Shown in pieces: positions 34,031-42,525 of a stretch of 64,000 nucleotides of DNA; position 1 is the first letter of the stretch, and the number at the start of each line of letters is the position of its first letter. Where the stretch lies: contig NZ_JALDNB010000005.1 of assembly GCF_022699665.1 (NCBI RefSeq), positions 62,001-126,000 on the forward strand, given 5' to 3'. A program made the translations under genes and the position numbers. The notes beneath the pieces are model-generated. The model had not been told where the DNA came from. It ran no database searches and saw nothing but the letters and a program-made list of their open reading frames with translations. The DNA comes from Chryseobacterium aahli (lineage in GTDB: Bacteria > Bacteroidota > Bacteroidia > Flavobacteriales > Weeksellaceae).

Positions 34031-34069
34031 TTTATACGTAAATTTACATTAATCATAAAAATTAAAACT

Positions 34070-34870
34070 ATGTATACACAACTTGATATTGAATCGCATT
34101 TTGGAGGAAAATTAAAAATTGCTTACCTTAATCAACCGGATACTATGAATGCTTTAACCAAGCCTTCGTTATCAGATTTAAAAGATTTCGTAAAAGAATG
34201 CAGTGATGATCCCGCAGTAAGATGTGTTGCCATTTCTGGAAGAGGAAAAGCGTTTTGTTCTGGTCAGAATTTAGATGATGCTTTCGTTCAGGGTAACGAT
34301 CATCATGATGACGATATTATCAGAAGAATTGTAACCGATTATTACAATCCTTTGGTGTTGGAAATTACCCGTTGCAAAAAGCCTGTAGTTGCTTTGGTAA
34401 ATGGTCCTGCAGTGGGTGCTGGTGCAATGTTGGCATTGATTTGTGACTTTGTTTTAGCGAATGATAAAGCCTATTTTTCTCAAGCATTCTCCAATATCGG
34501 ATTAATTCCTGATACAGGAGGAACGTATTTCTTACCCAAATTATTAGGAAGACAATTAGCTAATTATTTAGCATTTACAGGAAAAAAATTATCGGCTGAA
34601 GAATCAAAATCTTACGGTTTGGTTGCTGAGGTATTCACTGAAGAAGAATTTAATTCAAAATCAATGGAAATTTTAGAAAGAGTTTCGAATATGCCTACTG
34701 TTGGTTTAAAATTAACCAAAAAAGCTTTCGCCAGTTCTTATAATAATACATTGAAAGAACAATTAGAATTAGAAGGAGATTTACAACAGGAAGCGGCCGA
34801 AACGGAAGATTTCAAAGAAGGTGTACAAGCCTTTTTACAAAAAAGAAAACCTGAATATAAAGGAAAATAA
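34070..34870 (+). CDS. paaG: 1,2-epoxyphenylacetyl-CoA isomerase PaaG (crotonase family)
   Basis: The 266-residue crotonase-fold enzyme has the oxyanion hole in CSGQNLDD and GPAVGAGAMLAL. Aligned with crotonase, the two catalytic Glu are replaced (SQAFSNIG; LANYLAFTG), while Asp is present in LIPDTGGTYFLP. That is the PaaG pattern, where this Asp is the isomerase base that turns the epoxide into oxepin-CoA. A separate hydratase, PaaF, is not present in the operon. Confidence 0.9.
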   Translation: MYTQLDIESHFGGKLKIAYLNQPDTMNALTKPSLSDLKDFVKECSDDPAVRCVAISGRGKAFCSGQNLDDAFVQGNDHHDDDIIRRIVTDYYNPLVLEITRCKKPVVALVNGPAVGAGAMLALICDFVLANDKAYFSQAFSNIGLIPDTGGTYFLPKLLGRQLANYLAFTGKKLSAEESKSYGLVAEVFTEEEFNSKSMEILERVSNMPTVGLKLTKKAFASSYNNTLKEQLELEGDLQQEAAETEDFKEGVQAFLQKRKPEYKGK

Positions 34871-34872
34871 GA

Positions 34873-34970
34873 ATTAATATAACAATGTACCAATGTAGCA
34901 GTTTACTAATTATTAGATTATTGGAATTCAATTAAATTGTTACATTGTTACATTGATACACTGTTAGATT
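34873..34970 (+). repeat. paa intercistronic hairpin (element e, paaG-paaH)
   Basis: Left arm ATATAACAATGTACCAATG ... and right arm ATTGTTACATTGTTACATTG then ATACACTGTTAGATT, ending directly at the paaH ATG. Confidence 0.75.
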
Positions 34971-36104
34971 ATGAATATAGGAGTTATCGGTGCCGGAACG
35001 ATGGGTATTGGCATCGCACAAGTAGCCGCAACGAACGGATGCAAAGTTTGGGTCTATGACGCCAACGCAAAACAAGTAGAAACGGCAACCGTAGGTTTGG
35101 AAAAAACATTAACCAGATTGGTTGACAAACAGAAAATTTCATCAGAAAAAATGGTTGAAATTTTATCTAATATTTCCATCGCTACAGAACTGAAGGACTT
35201 CAAAGATTGCGAATTAATCATCGAAGCCATCATTGAAAATAAAGAAATCAAGACCAAAGTTTTCACAGAATTAGAGAAACACGTTTCTGAAAGCTGTGTG
35301 ATTGCTTCCAATACATCATCCATTTCAATCACTTCTCTCGGTGCAGAGTTACAAAAACCGGAGCGGTTCATAGGAATTCACTTTTTCAATCCGGCTCCTT
35401 TGATGCCTTTGGTTGAAATTATTCCTTCATTACTCACAGAAAAGTCTTTAGCCGAAAAAATGTACAACTTCATGAAAGATTGGGGTAAAGTTCCTGTGAT
35501 TGCTAAAGATATTCCTGGATTTATCGTTAACAGAATTGCCCGTCCTTACTACGGTGAAGGATTGAGAATTGTTGAAGAAAATATTGCAACTATAGAACAA
35601 GTTGATGAAGCCATGAAAACAATCGGAAACTTCAAAATGGGACCGTTTGAATTGATGGATTTAATTGGTGTTGATGTAAATTTCTCAGTAACAACAACAG
35701 TTTACAAGGATTATTTCTACGACCCAAAATACAAACCATCTCTTCTTCAACAAAGAATGTCTGAAGCCAAACTTCACGGCAGAAAAACGGGAAAAGGTTT
35801 CTACGATTATGCTGAAGGTACTGTAAAACCAGAACCTGTAAAAGACGATGCTCTTTATCAACAAATATTTTTAAGAATTATTTCAATGCTCATCAATGAA
35901 GCGGTTGAAGCGAAAAGATTAGGCGTTGCGAACGACGAAGATTTAGAATTGGCAATGCAAAAAGGAGTGAATTATCCAAAAGGCTTATTGGCCTGGGGAA
36001 AAGAAATCGGATATGCGAAAATCTCCGAAACGTTGCAGAATCTTTATGAAGAATATCAGGAAGAAAGATACAGACAAAGCCCTTTATTGAGAAAACTTAT
36101 TTAG
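34971..36104 (+). CDS. paaH: 3-hydroxyadipyl-CoA dehydrogenase PaaH
   Basis: The 377-residue 3-hydroxyacyl-CoA dehydrogenase oxidises 3-hydroxyadipyl-CoA with NAD. The N-terminal Rossmann loop is GAGTMGIGIAQ (about 7-17), the catalytic His lies in GIHFFNPAPLMPLVEI, and DIPGFIVNRI begins the C-terminal dimer domain. A second C-terminal HAD repeat is partly present, giving a length between the single- and double-domain forms. The next start codon follows its stop without a gap. Confidence 0.94.
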   Translation: MNIGVIGAGTMGIGIAQVAATNGCKVWVYDANAKQVETATVGLEKTLTRLVDKQKISSEKMVEILSNISIATELKDFKDCELIIEAIIENKEIKTKVFTELEKHVSESCVIASNTSSISITSLGAELQKPERFIGIHFFNPAPLMPLVEIIPSLLTEKSLAEKMYNFMKDWGKVPVIAKDIPGFIVNRIARPYYGEGLRIVEENIATIEQVDEAMKTIGNFKMGPFELMDLIGVDVNFSVTTTVYKDYFYDPKYKPSLLQQRMSEAKLHGRKTGKGFYDYAEGTVKPEPVKDDALYQQIFLRIISMLINEAVEAKRLGVANDEDLELAMQKGVNYPKGLLAWGKEIGYAKISETLQNLYEEYQEERYRQSPLLRKLI

Positions 36105-36521
36105 TTGGATAAAGAAATTCTTAGAATAGATTTGTTATCTGATTGGCAGAAACATTTTGCTTTCGGTTTGGGAGAAGTTGTATTAAGAGAAAGAGATTCT
36201 CATAATAATGTCGTTATTGAATTACTTTTAGCTACAAATTCTTTTGATTTAATAATGGATTTAAACAATGATTATCTAAGTCAAATACCAGAAAGTACAA
36301 TCTATAAGTATAAATATTCCAGAGATTTTAAAGAGAATGCATGGGCTTCAGGAAATGAGGAATTAATTGTTGATATCGAAGATTTTTACTGTTATCTCAA
36401 AAGCAATAAAAGTAATGTTGATGAAAACTTATTCGGAAAAGAATATAATGAAGTAATAAAAATATGTGAGTCAGTCATCAAAAATGAAACTAGTCTTTAT
36501 TTGATTGCTGATGATTATTAA
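36105..36521 (+). CDS. Unknown protein inside the paa operon
   Basis: I do not recognise this family. The 138-residue acidic protein starts with TTG directly after the paaH stop and ends 9 bp before paaI, so it is co-transcribed and probably translationally coupled. It has no signal peptide or membrane segment. Visible features are mixed alpha/beta hydrophobic spacing, aromatic residues (SDWQKHFAFGLGEV; FKENAWASGNEELIVDIEDF) and high Asp/Glu/Asn content, like small immunity-type or condition-specific cytosolic proteins. It is not a standard paa gene and is probably a lineage-specific insertion. Confidence 0.75.
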   Translation: MDKEILRIDLLSDWQKHFAFGLGEVVLRERDSHNNVVIELLLATNSFDLIMDLNNDYLSQIPESTIYKYKYSRDFKENAWASGNEELIVDIEDFYCYLKSNKSNVDENLFGKEYNEVIKICESVIKNETSLYLIADDY

Positions 36522-36530
36522 ATAAGATTT

Positions 36531-36944
36531 ATGAATCCAAGACAAGTTGCCGATTATATGTTCGATCAGGATTATTTTTCCCAATGGATGAATATCAAAA
36601 TGATTGAAGTAAAAGAAAATTATTGTTTAATAGAAATGCCCATTAAAAAGGAAATGATTAATGGCTTAAAAACCGTTCATGGTGGTGTTACGTTTGCTTT
36701 TGCAGATTCTGCATTGGCATTTTCGTCCAACAACACAGGAGATGCGGCTGTTGCGCTGAACTGTATCATTAATTTCACGAAAGCCGGAAAAGAAGGTGAT
36801 GTTTTCAGAGCAGAAAGTATCTTGGTAAATGACACTAGAAAAACTGCTGTTTACGACATTAAAATCACCAATCAAAACAACGACTTGATTGCAAAATTCG
36901 TCGGAACAGTTTATAAGATTGGAAAAAAAGTAATGGAGCTTTAG
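36531..36944 (+). CDS. paaI: Phenylacetate-pathway thioesterase PaaI (hotdog fold)
   Basis: The 137-residue hotdog thioesterase shows the PaaI signature HGGVTFAFADSALAFSSNN with the catalytic Asp. PaaI hydrolyses aryl- or hydroxyaryl-CoA dead-end products to recover CoA when the pathway stalls. The ATG at 36531 lies close behind the unknown gene, in the same operon. Confidence 0.95.
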   Translation: MNPRQVADYMFDQDYFSQWMNIKMIEVKENYCLIEMPIKKEMINGLKTVHGGVTFAFADSALAFSSNNTGDAAVALNCIINFTKAGKEGDVFRAESILVNDTRKTAVYDIKITNQNNDLIAKFVGTVYKIGKKVMEL

Positions 36945-37040
36945 GCTCAATGTAAAAATTAGAAATTCAGATTACAGAATTAGGAAAAATCATTTATAAA
37001 ATATTAAGTACAAGTTTAAATAAAAACCAAGGCATTTAGT

Positions 37041-37075
37041 ATTGTTACACTGTTACATTACTAGATTGTTAAATT
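37041..37075 (+). repeat. paa intercistronic element f (right arm only, paaI-paaJ)
   Basis: ATTGTTACACTGTTACATTA then CTAGATTGTTAAATT matches the right arm of the others; no clear left arm precedes it. Confidence 0.6.
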
Positions 37076-37083
37076 GAAATATC

Positions 37084-38292
37084 ATGAACAACGTATACAT
37101 CATAGATTACATCAGAACTCCCATTTCAAAACTAAGTGGAGGATTATCAGAAGTGAGAGCCGATGATTTGGCGGCAATCGTTTTAAAAGAAATTGTTGCA
37201 AGAAACCCTGAAGTTCCTGTTGAGGAAATTGAAGACGTTATTTTCGGATGCGCCAATCAGGCAGGTGAAGATAACAGAAACGTAGCAAGAATGGGACTTT
37301 TATTGGCAGGACTTCCTTACAAAATCGGAGGTGAAACGGTAAATAGACTGTGCGCTTCAGGAATGTCGGCGGTTGCAAATGCTTTCCGTTCGATTGCTGC
37401 AGGAGAAGGAGAAATTTACATTGCTGGTGGAGTAGAGCATATGACTCGTTCTCCTTATGTAATGTCAAAGCCAAGTACAGCTTTCGGAAGAGATAGCCAG
37501 ATGTTTGATACGACTTTCGGATGGAGATTTGTAAATCCCAAAATGAAAGAAATGTATGGCGTTGACGCAATGGGCGACACTGCTGAAAATTTAGCAGAAA
37601 TGCACAATATCAGCCGTGAAGATCAGGACAAGTTTGCTCTATGGTCTCAACAAAAAGCTACAAAAGCTCAGGAAAACGGAAGATTGGCAGAAGAAATTGT
37701 ACAAGTTGAAATTCCACAAAGAAAGGGCGAACCAAAAATTTTCGATAAAGACGAATTCATCAAGCCAACTTCTTCAATGGAAGGTTTAGGAAAACTTCGT
37801 CCGGCTTTTAGAAAAGAAGGCGGAACGGTTACGGCAGGAAATGCGTCAGGAATGAATGACGGTGCTGCAGCTTTAATTTTAGCAAGTGAGGAAGCCGTAA
37901 AAAAATATGGATTACAGCCAAAAGCTAAGATTTTAGGATCTTCAGTTGCTGGTGTTGAACCAAGAATCATGGGAATTGGTCCCGTTGAAGCGACTCAGAA
38001 ACTTTTAAAAAGATTAAATCTTTCATTAGATGATATGGACGTTATCGAATTAAATGAAGCGTTTGCAGCTCAATCTTTAGCGGTAACAAGAAGTTTAGGA
38101 TTACAAGATGATGATTCAAGAGTCAATCCAAATGGAGGAGCCATTGCCATTGGTCATCCACTTGGAGTTTCCGGAGCTAGAATCATTGGTTCTGCAGCTT
38201 TAGAACTTCAAAAACAAAATAAAAAATATGCTTTGTGTACCCTTTGCATCGGTGTTGGTCAAGGCTATGCAATGGTAATTGAAAAAGTGTAA
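37084..38292 (+). CDS. paaJ: 3-oxoadipyl-CoA/3-oxo-5,6-dehydrosuberyl-CoA thiolase PaaJ
   Basis: The 402-residue thiolase cuts both 3-oxo-5,6-dehydrosuberyl-CoA and 3-oxoadipyl-CoA, releasing acetyl-CoA and finally succinyl-CoA. Active-site Cys lies in TVNRLCASGM (about residue 90), the His in GGAIAIGHPLGVSGAR, and the second Cys in LCIGVGQGYAM. Length and these motifs are standard for PaaJ/PcaF. Confidence 0.95.
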   Translation: MNNVYIIDYIRTPISKLSGGLSEVRADDLAAIVLKEIVARNPEVPVEEIEDVIFGCANQAGEDNRNVARMGLLLAGLPYKIGGETVNRLCASGMSAVANAFRSIAAGEGEIYIAGGVEHMTRSPYVMSKPSTAFGRDSQMFDTTFGWRFVNPKMKEMYGVDAMGDTAENLAEMHNISREDQDKFALWSQQKATKAQENGRLAEEIVQVEIPQRKGEPKIFDKDEFIKPTSSMEGLGKLRPAFRKEGGTVTAGNASGMNDGAAALILASEEAVKKYGLQPKAKILGSSVAGVEPRIMGIGPVEATQKLLKRLNLSLDDMDVIELNEAFAAQSLAVTRSLGLQDDDSRVNPNGGAIAIGHPLGVSGARIIGSAALELQKQNKKYALCTLCIGVGQGYAMVIEKV

Positions 38293-38420
38293 CAGTATAA
38301 CAGTATAACAGTGTACCAATATAACAGTCTACCGATTTAACAATATTTGTGCGCTTTGTCATGCTGAGCCTGTCGAAGCATCTAATTGGTACATTGGTAA
38401 ACTGATACATTGTTAAATTA
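38289..38420 (+). repeat. paa intercistronic hairpin (element g, paaJ-paaY) with nested core
   Basis: The left arm GTGTAACAGTATAACAG ... ATATAACAGTC carries a small run of AACAGTAT units; the right arm is ATTGGTACATTGGTAAACTG then ATACATTGTTAAATT. The apex (38358-38383) holds GTCATGCTGAGC-CTGTCGAAGCATCT, one base different from the apex of element b. Confidence 0.8.
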
Positions 38421-38439
38421 AATTTTGAATTAAAAATTT

Positions 38440-39033
38440 ATGAATATCTACTCATATCACGGCATCCGTCCCATTATCAAACCATCCGCTTATATTCATC
38501 CACAAGCGGTGATTATCGGAAATGTTGAAATCGGCGAAGAGGTTTATATAGGTCCAAATGCGGTAATTCGTGGTGATTGGGGTAAAATTATCATCAAAGA
38601 CGGAGCAAATGTTCAGGAAAACTGTACACTTCATGTTTTTCCCGGTATTGAAACGATTTTAGAAGAATCTGCGCATATTGGTCATGGTGCAATTATCCAT
38701 TCTGGGCACATTGGTAGAAACTGTCTGGTTGGAATGAACGCTGTAGTAATGGACAAGGCAGTGATTGGTGATGAATGTATCATCGGCGCATTGGCTTTTG
38801 TTCCTGCAAATTTCAAATGTGATGCGAGAAAATTAATTGTTGGAAGTCCGGCAAGAATCATCCGTGATGTTTCTGATGAAATGATTAAATGGAAAACAGA
38901 AGGAACAAAACTCTATCAGGAATTGGCAAGAGAAGGAAAAGACGCGATTTTACCTTGCGAACCGTTTACGGAATATGTTCAGCAGATACCAACTAAAGTT
39001 GTTGATTACAGCATTTGGGATGATGTTAAATAA
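38440..39033 (+). CDS. paaY: PaaY-type thioesterase/gamma-carbonic anhydrase-like protein
   Basis: The 197-residue protein is a left-handed beta-helix with hexapeptide repeats from about residue 12 to 140 (YIHPQAVIIGNVEIGEEV). PaaY is a paa-operon thioesterase of gamma-carbonic anhydrase fold that removes the reactive ring-opened CoA products. The three expected metal His are found in LHVFPG, AHIGHGA and HSGHIG. It is co-transcribed with paaJ upstream. Confidence 0.93.
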   Translation: MNIYSYHGIRPIIKPSAYIHPQAVIIGNVEIGEEVYIGPNAVIRGDWGKIIIKDGANVQENCTLHVFPGIETILEESAHIGHGAIIHSGHIGRNCLVGMNAVVMDKAVIGDECIIGALAFVPANFKCDARKLIVGSPARIIRDVSDEMIKWKTEGTKLYQELAREGKDAILPCEPFTEYVQQIPTKVVDYSIWDDVK

Positions 39034-39052
39034 TTCAATATTAAAATTAATT

Positions 39053-39880
39053 ATGATTAAAAAACTTCTCATTTTCTGTAGTATTTTGTTTGCATTTCAA
39101 AATGTGATTTTAGCGCAAAACGGAAATGTAAAACCATTAACTATTGGAGAAATCAGAACATTAAAATCTAAGATTTTAAATGAAGAAAGAACGTTAAATA
39201 TCTATCTTCCCCAAGGCTTTGATAAAACAAAATCTTATCCTATTATCTATCTTTTGGATGGAAGCATGAATGAAGATTTTATCCATGTTTCGGGATTGGT
39301 GCAGTTTTTCAATTTAATGTATGCAATGCCGGAAACAATTGTTGTCGGAATTGCCAATATTGACAGAAAAAGAGATTTCACATTTCATACCGATTTAAAA
39401 GATTTACAAAAAGATTATCCTACGACAGGACATTCAGATCAGTTCATTAATTTTCTTGAGAAGGAATTAAAACCTTACATCCAAAGTCAGTTTAAAACGA
39501 CTGATACTTATTTATTCGGACAATCTTTGGGTGGACTTTTAGCAACTGAAATTTTGTTGAAAAAACCTGAAATGTTTAATAATTATTTTATCATCAGTCC
39601 GAGTTTGTGGTGGGATGACGAAAGTCTTTTAAAACAGGCAAATCAATTATTATCTAAAATTCCAGATACTAAAAAATTCGTTTATGTTTCTGTAGGAAAA
39701 GGGGAACATCCTGTGATGATAAAAGATGCCGAAAGTTTTTATGATATTCTTAAAAAATCAAGTAAAAAAAATTGGACGGTAGAATATAAAATGATGGAAA
39801 CAGACAATCATGCAACAATTCTTCACAGAAGTTTGTATGAAGGTTTGGTGAAATTGTTTCCATATCAAGAACCGAAATAA
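39053..39880 (+). CDS. Secreted alpha/beta-hydrolase (esterase D/IroE-like) in the paa operon
   Basis: From the ATG at 39053 the protein has 275 residues: signal peptide (MIKKLLIFCSILFAFQNVILA), then a putative esterase domain with the nucleophile elbow FGQSLGG and a likely catalytic His in TDNHATILH. It lies between paaY and paaZ on the same strand, 19 bp after paaY. It might release phenylacetate or another aromatic acid from esters outside the cytoplasm; this is inference from position. A longer frame from 38975 would overlap paaY. Confidence 0.85.
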   Translation: MIKKLLIFCSILFAFQNVILAQNGNVKPLTIGEIRTLKSKILNEERTLNIYLPQGFDKTKSYPIIYLLDGSMNEDFIHVSGLVQFFNLMYAMPETIVVGIANIDRKRDFTFHTDLKDLQKDYPTTGHSDQFINFLEKELKPYIQSQFKTTDTYLFGQSLGGLLATEILLKKPEMFNNYFIISPSLWWDDESLLKQANQLLSKIPDTKKFVYVSVGKGEHPVMIKDAESFYDILKKSSKKNWTVEYKMMETDNHATILHRSLYEGLVKLFPYQEPK

Positions 39881-39951
39881 AATGTAACAATATACTAATG
39901 TAAAATTCTTCTAAAGATTGGTAATCTGTTACATTGATACATTGTTAAATT
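39881..39951 (+). repeat. paa intercistronic hairpin (element h, esterase-paaZ)
   Basis: Left arm ATGTAACAATATACTAATG and right arm ATTGGTAATCTGTTACATTG then ATACATTGTTAAATT. Confidence 0.75.
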
Positions 39952-39968
39952 AAAATATAAAATATTTT

Positions 39969-42464
39969 ATGGAAAAGTTAAAAAACTATATTCACGGCGA
40001 ATGGGTAGAAGGTACCGGAAACGGAATTCCTTTGTACAATGCCGTGACGGGAGAGCAGGTTGCTGTTTCTGATACTGAAGGGCTGAATTTTGAGCAGGCT
40101 CTAGATTTCGGAAGAACAGTCGGTTACAAAAATCTTTCTTCGATGACGTTCTACGATCGTGGAGAAATGTTGAAAAAAGTGGCGCTTTATCTTTTAGAAA
40201 GAAAGAAAAAATATTATGAATTATCATATAAAACAGGGGCAACTCACGCAGATTCTTGGGTTGACATTGAGGGAGGTTTTGGTACATTCTTCACGTATTC
40301 AGGTTTGGCAAAGAGAATGCTTCCGAATACTCCGTTTTGGGTAGATGGGGAAACTCAGAAAATTTCTGCCAACGGAACTTTCTTAGGAACTCATATTTTA
40401 ACGCCAAGTGAAGGAGTTTCTGTGCAAATCAATGCTTACAACTTTCCTGTTTGGGGAATGTTGGAAAAACTATCAACTTCATTGTTGGCAGGTGTTCCGT
40501 CCATTGTGAAGCCATCTCCTTATGGATCTTATTTAACGAATGCTGTTTTTCAGGATATGATTGAAAGTGGAGTTCTTCCTGAAGGCGCTCTTCAATTGGT
40601 TTGTGGTGAGCCGGGAAATATTCTGGATTATGTTCAGGATGGAGATTCTGTATTGTTTACAGGTTCTGCAACGACAGGTAGAAAATTAAAAGCTTTACCT
40701 TCAGTTTCAGGAAATTCTGTTCGTTTCAATATGGAAGCCGATTCTTTGAACTGCTCGATTCTTGGTTTGGATGCAAAACCAGGAACTCCTGAATTTGATT
40801 TGTTCATCAAAGAAGTTCGTACCGAAATGACAACAAAAGCGGGTCAGAAATGTACAGCGATTAGAAGAATCATTGTTCCTGAAAACTTAATTGGTGATGT
40901 TCAGAATGCTTTATCTAAAGCTTTAGATCAAACTAAAATCGGAAACCCATTAAGCAGAGAAACCAGAATGGGTTCTTTGGTTGGAAAACAGCAGTACGAC
41001 GAGGTTTTAAGAAAAGTAGATATTCTGAAAACTGAAAACGAATTGATTTACGACGGAAAGCACGAGCTTGTAGATGCAGATTACGAAAATGGTGCATTTA
41101 TGTCACCAAAATTGTTCTTAAATGATTCTCCGTTCACCAAAAATATCTCTCACGATGTCGAAGCTTTCGGTCCGGTTTCTACGTTGATGCCTTATAAAGA
41201 TGCGGAAGAAGCTGCTGCTTTGGCAAAAAAAGGAAAAGGAAGTTTGGTGGGCTCAATCATTTCTCATGACGAGAAATTTGTAGCAGAAACTTCATGGAAA
41301 ATGGCTTCTCAGCACGGAAGAATTTTCGTGTTAAACAGAGATAATGCGAAAGAAAGTACAGGTCACGGTTCGCCACTTCCGACATTGATGCATGGAGGTC
41401 CTGGTAGAGCAGGAGGCGGTGAGGAAATGGGTGGCTTGAATGGTCTTCATTTCTTCCTTCAAAAAACAGCGATTCAGGGTTCTCCGGATGTTTTGACGGC
41501 GATCACAAAAGTATATCAGCAGGGAGCAGAGAAAAAATATGCTGACAAACATCCATTCCAAAAATATTTTGAAGATGTTGAGGTTGGAGATTCTTTGGAA
41601 ACAGCAGGAAGAACGGTTACGGATGCAGATATCGTTAATTTCTCTAATGTTTCATGGGATCATTTCTACGCACACACAGATGCAACGAGCTTAACGGGAA
41701 CTATCTTCGATAAAACAGTTGCTCACGGCTATTTCATCCTTTCTGCGGCGGCTGGATTGTTTGTTTCAGGGAAAAAAGGACCAGTAATTGCGAATTATGG
41801 ATTAGAAAACTGTTCGTTCTTTAAACCTGTTTATGCAGGAGATACAATTACGGTTTATTTAATGGCGAAAGAAAAAATCAACCGTGGAGTAAAAGGAAGA
41901 AATATTCCTTCCGGAGTTGTGAAATGGTTGGTTGAAGTAATCAATCAAAGAGATGAGGTTGTTTGTGTTGCTACAATTTTAACATTGGTTGCTAAACATT
42001 CTCCTTTTATAGATTTTAAAGTTCAGAATATTCAGAAAAAATTGAATAGTTTAACTGAAAACACCAAACCTATTTTTGGAGATCTTACTCCGCAATTGAT
42101 GGTGGAGCATTTGGAAGAAGTTTTGAGAAATGGTTTCGGAAATTTAAAGCCAGAAGATTTTCCTGAGATTCCTGCCGAGAAATTAGAAAAACTTCAGGAT
42201 TGGCTGTATACCGAGCAAAAGATTCGTCCGGGAGCGCAATATCCTTTATGGAAAGAAGGTGAAGTTCCTCAGAATAAAAATAAAAATCTGGACGAAGCTA
42301 AAACAAAATTAGTAGAAACCCTGAAAGAGTTTACCGTTTATTTCAAAGAAAATCCTTTTGCGGAACATTACAATCCAAGATTTGGACATTTAAATAAAGA
42401 GATGATGGAGCTTTTCCAAATAAAGCATTTTACGCATCATTTTGAGCAATTTGGATTGATTTAA
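39969..42464 (+). CDS. paaZ: Oxepin-CoA hydrolase/dehydrosuberyl-CoA semialdehyde dehydrogenase PaaZ with extra C-terminal domain
   Basis: The protein has 831 residues, against about 680 in E. coli PaaZ. Residues about 1-520 are an aldehyde dehydrogenase (catalytic C295 in AGQKCTAIRR). Residues about 535-685 are a MaoC-type hydratase (D564 and H569 in SWDHFYAHTD) that opens the oxepin ring. The extra tail of about 140 residues (about 690-831) has a DinB/DUF1569-like pattern: TPQLMVEHLEEVLRNG near its start and FGHLNKEMMELFQIKHFTHH near the end. Its role is unknown. It is the last gene of the operon and is followed by a terminator. Confidence 0.95.
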   Translation: MEKLKNYIHGEWVEGTGNGIPLYNAVTGEQVAVSDTEGLNFEQALDFGRTVGYKNLSSMTFYDRGEMLKKVALYLLERKKKYYELSYKTGATHADSWVDIEGGFGTFFTYSGLAKRMLPNTPFWVDGETQKISANGTFLGTHILTPSEGVSVQINAYNFPVWGMLEKLSTSLLAGVPSIVKPSPYGSYLTNAVFQDMIESGVLPEGALQLVCGEPGNILDYVQDGDSVLFTGSATTGRKLKALPSVSGNSVRFNMEADSLNCSILGLDAKPGTPEFDLFIKEVRTEMTTKAGQKCTAIRRIIVPENLIGDVQNALSKALDQTKIGNPLSRETRMGSLVGKQQYDEVLRKVDILKTENELIYDGKHELVDADYENGAFMSPKLFLNDSPFTKNISHDVEAFGPVSTLMPYKDAEEAAALAKKGKGSLVGSIISHDEKFVAETSWKMASQHGRIFVLNRDNAKESTGHGSPLPTLMHGGPGRAGGGEEMGGLNGLHFFLQKTAIQGSPDVLTAITKVYQQGAEKKYADKHPFQKYFEDVEVGDSLETAGRTVTDADIVNFSNVSWDHFYAHTDATSLTGTIFDKTVAHGYFILSAAAGLFVSGKKGPVIANYGLENCSFFKPVYAGDTITVYLMAKEKINRGVKGRNIPSGVVKWLVEVINQRDEVVCVATILTLVAKHSPFIDFKVQNIQKKLNSLTENTKPIFGDLTPQLMVEHLEEVLRNGFGNLKPEDFPEIPAEKLEKLQDWLYTEQKIRPGAQYPLWKEGEVPQNKNKNLDEAKTKLVETLKEFTVYFKENPFAEHYNPRFGHLNKEMMELFQIKHFTHHFEQFGLI

Positions 42465-42471
42465 TTTTTAA

Positions 42472-42525
42472 AATGTATCAATATAACAATGTAGCAGTTT
42501 GACAATAAACTGCTACATTTTTTTT
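42472..42525 (+). terminator. paa operon terminator (element i of the hairpin family)
   Basis: AATGTAGCAGTTT (42488-42500) pairs perfectly with AAACTGCTACATT (42507-42519) around GACAAT and runs into eight T. The left extension ATGTATCAATATAACA shows it belongs to the intercistronic hairpin family. Confidence 0.9.

Noticed and set aside
31143..42525. CRISPR array or tandem repeat locus
   Set aside because: The repeated units are hairpin arms in separate intergenic gaps with genes between them; there are no regular spacers or cas genes.
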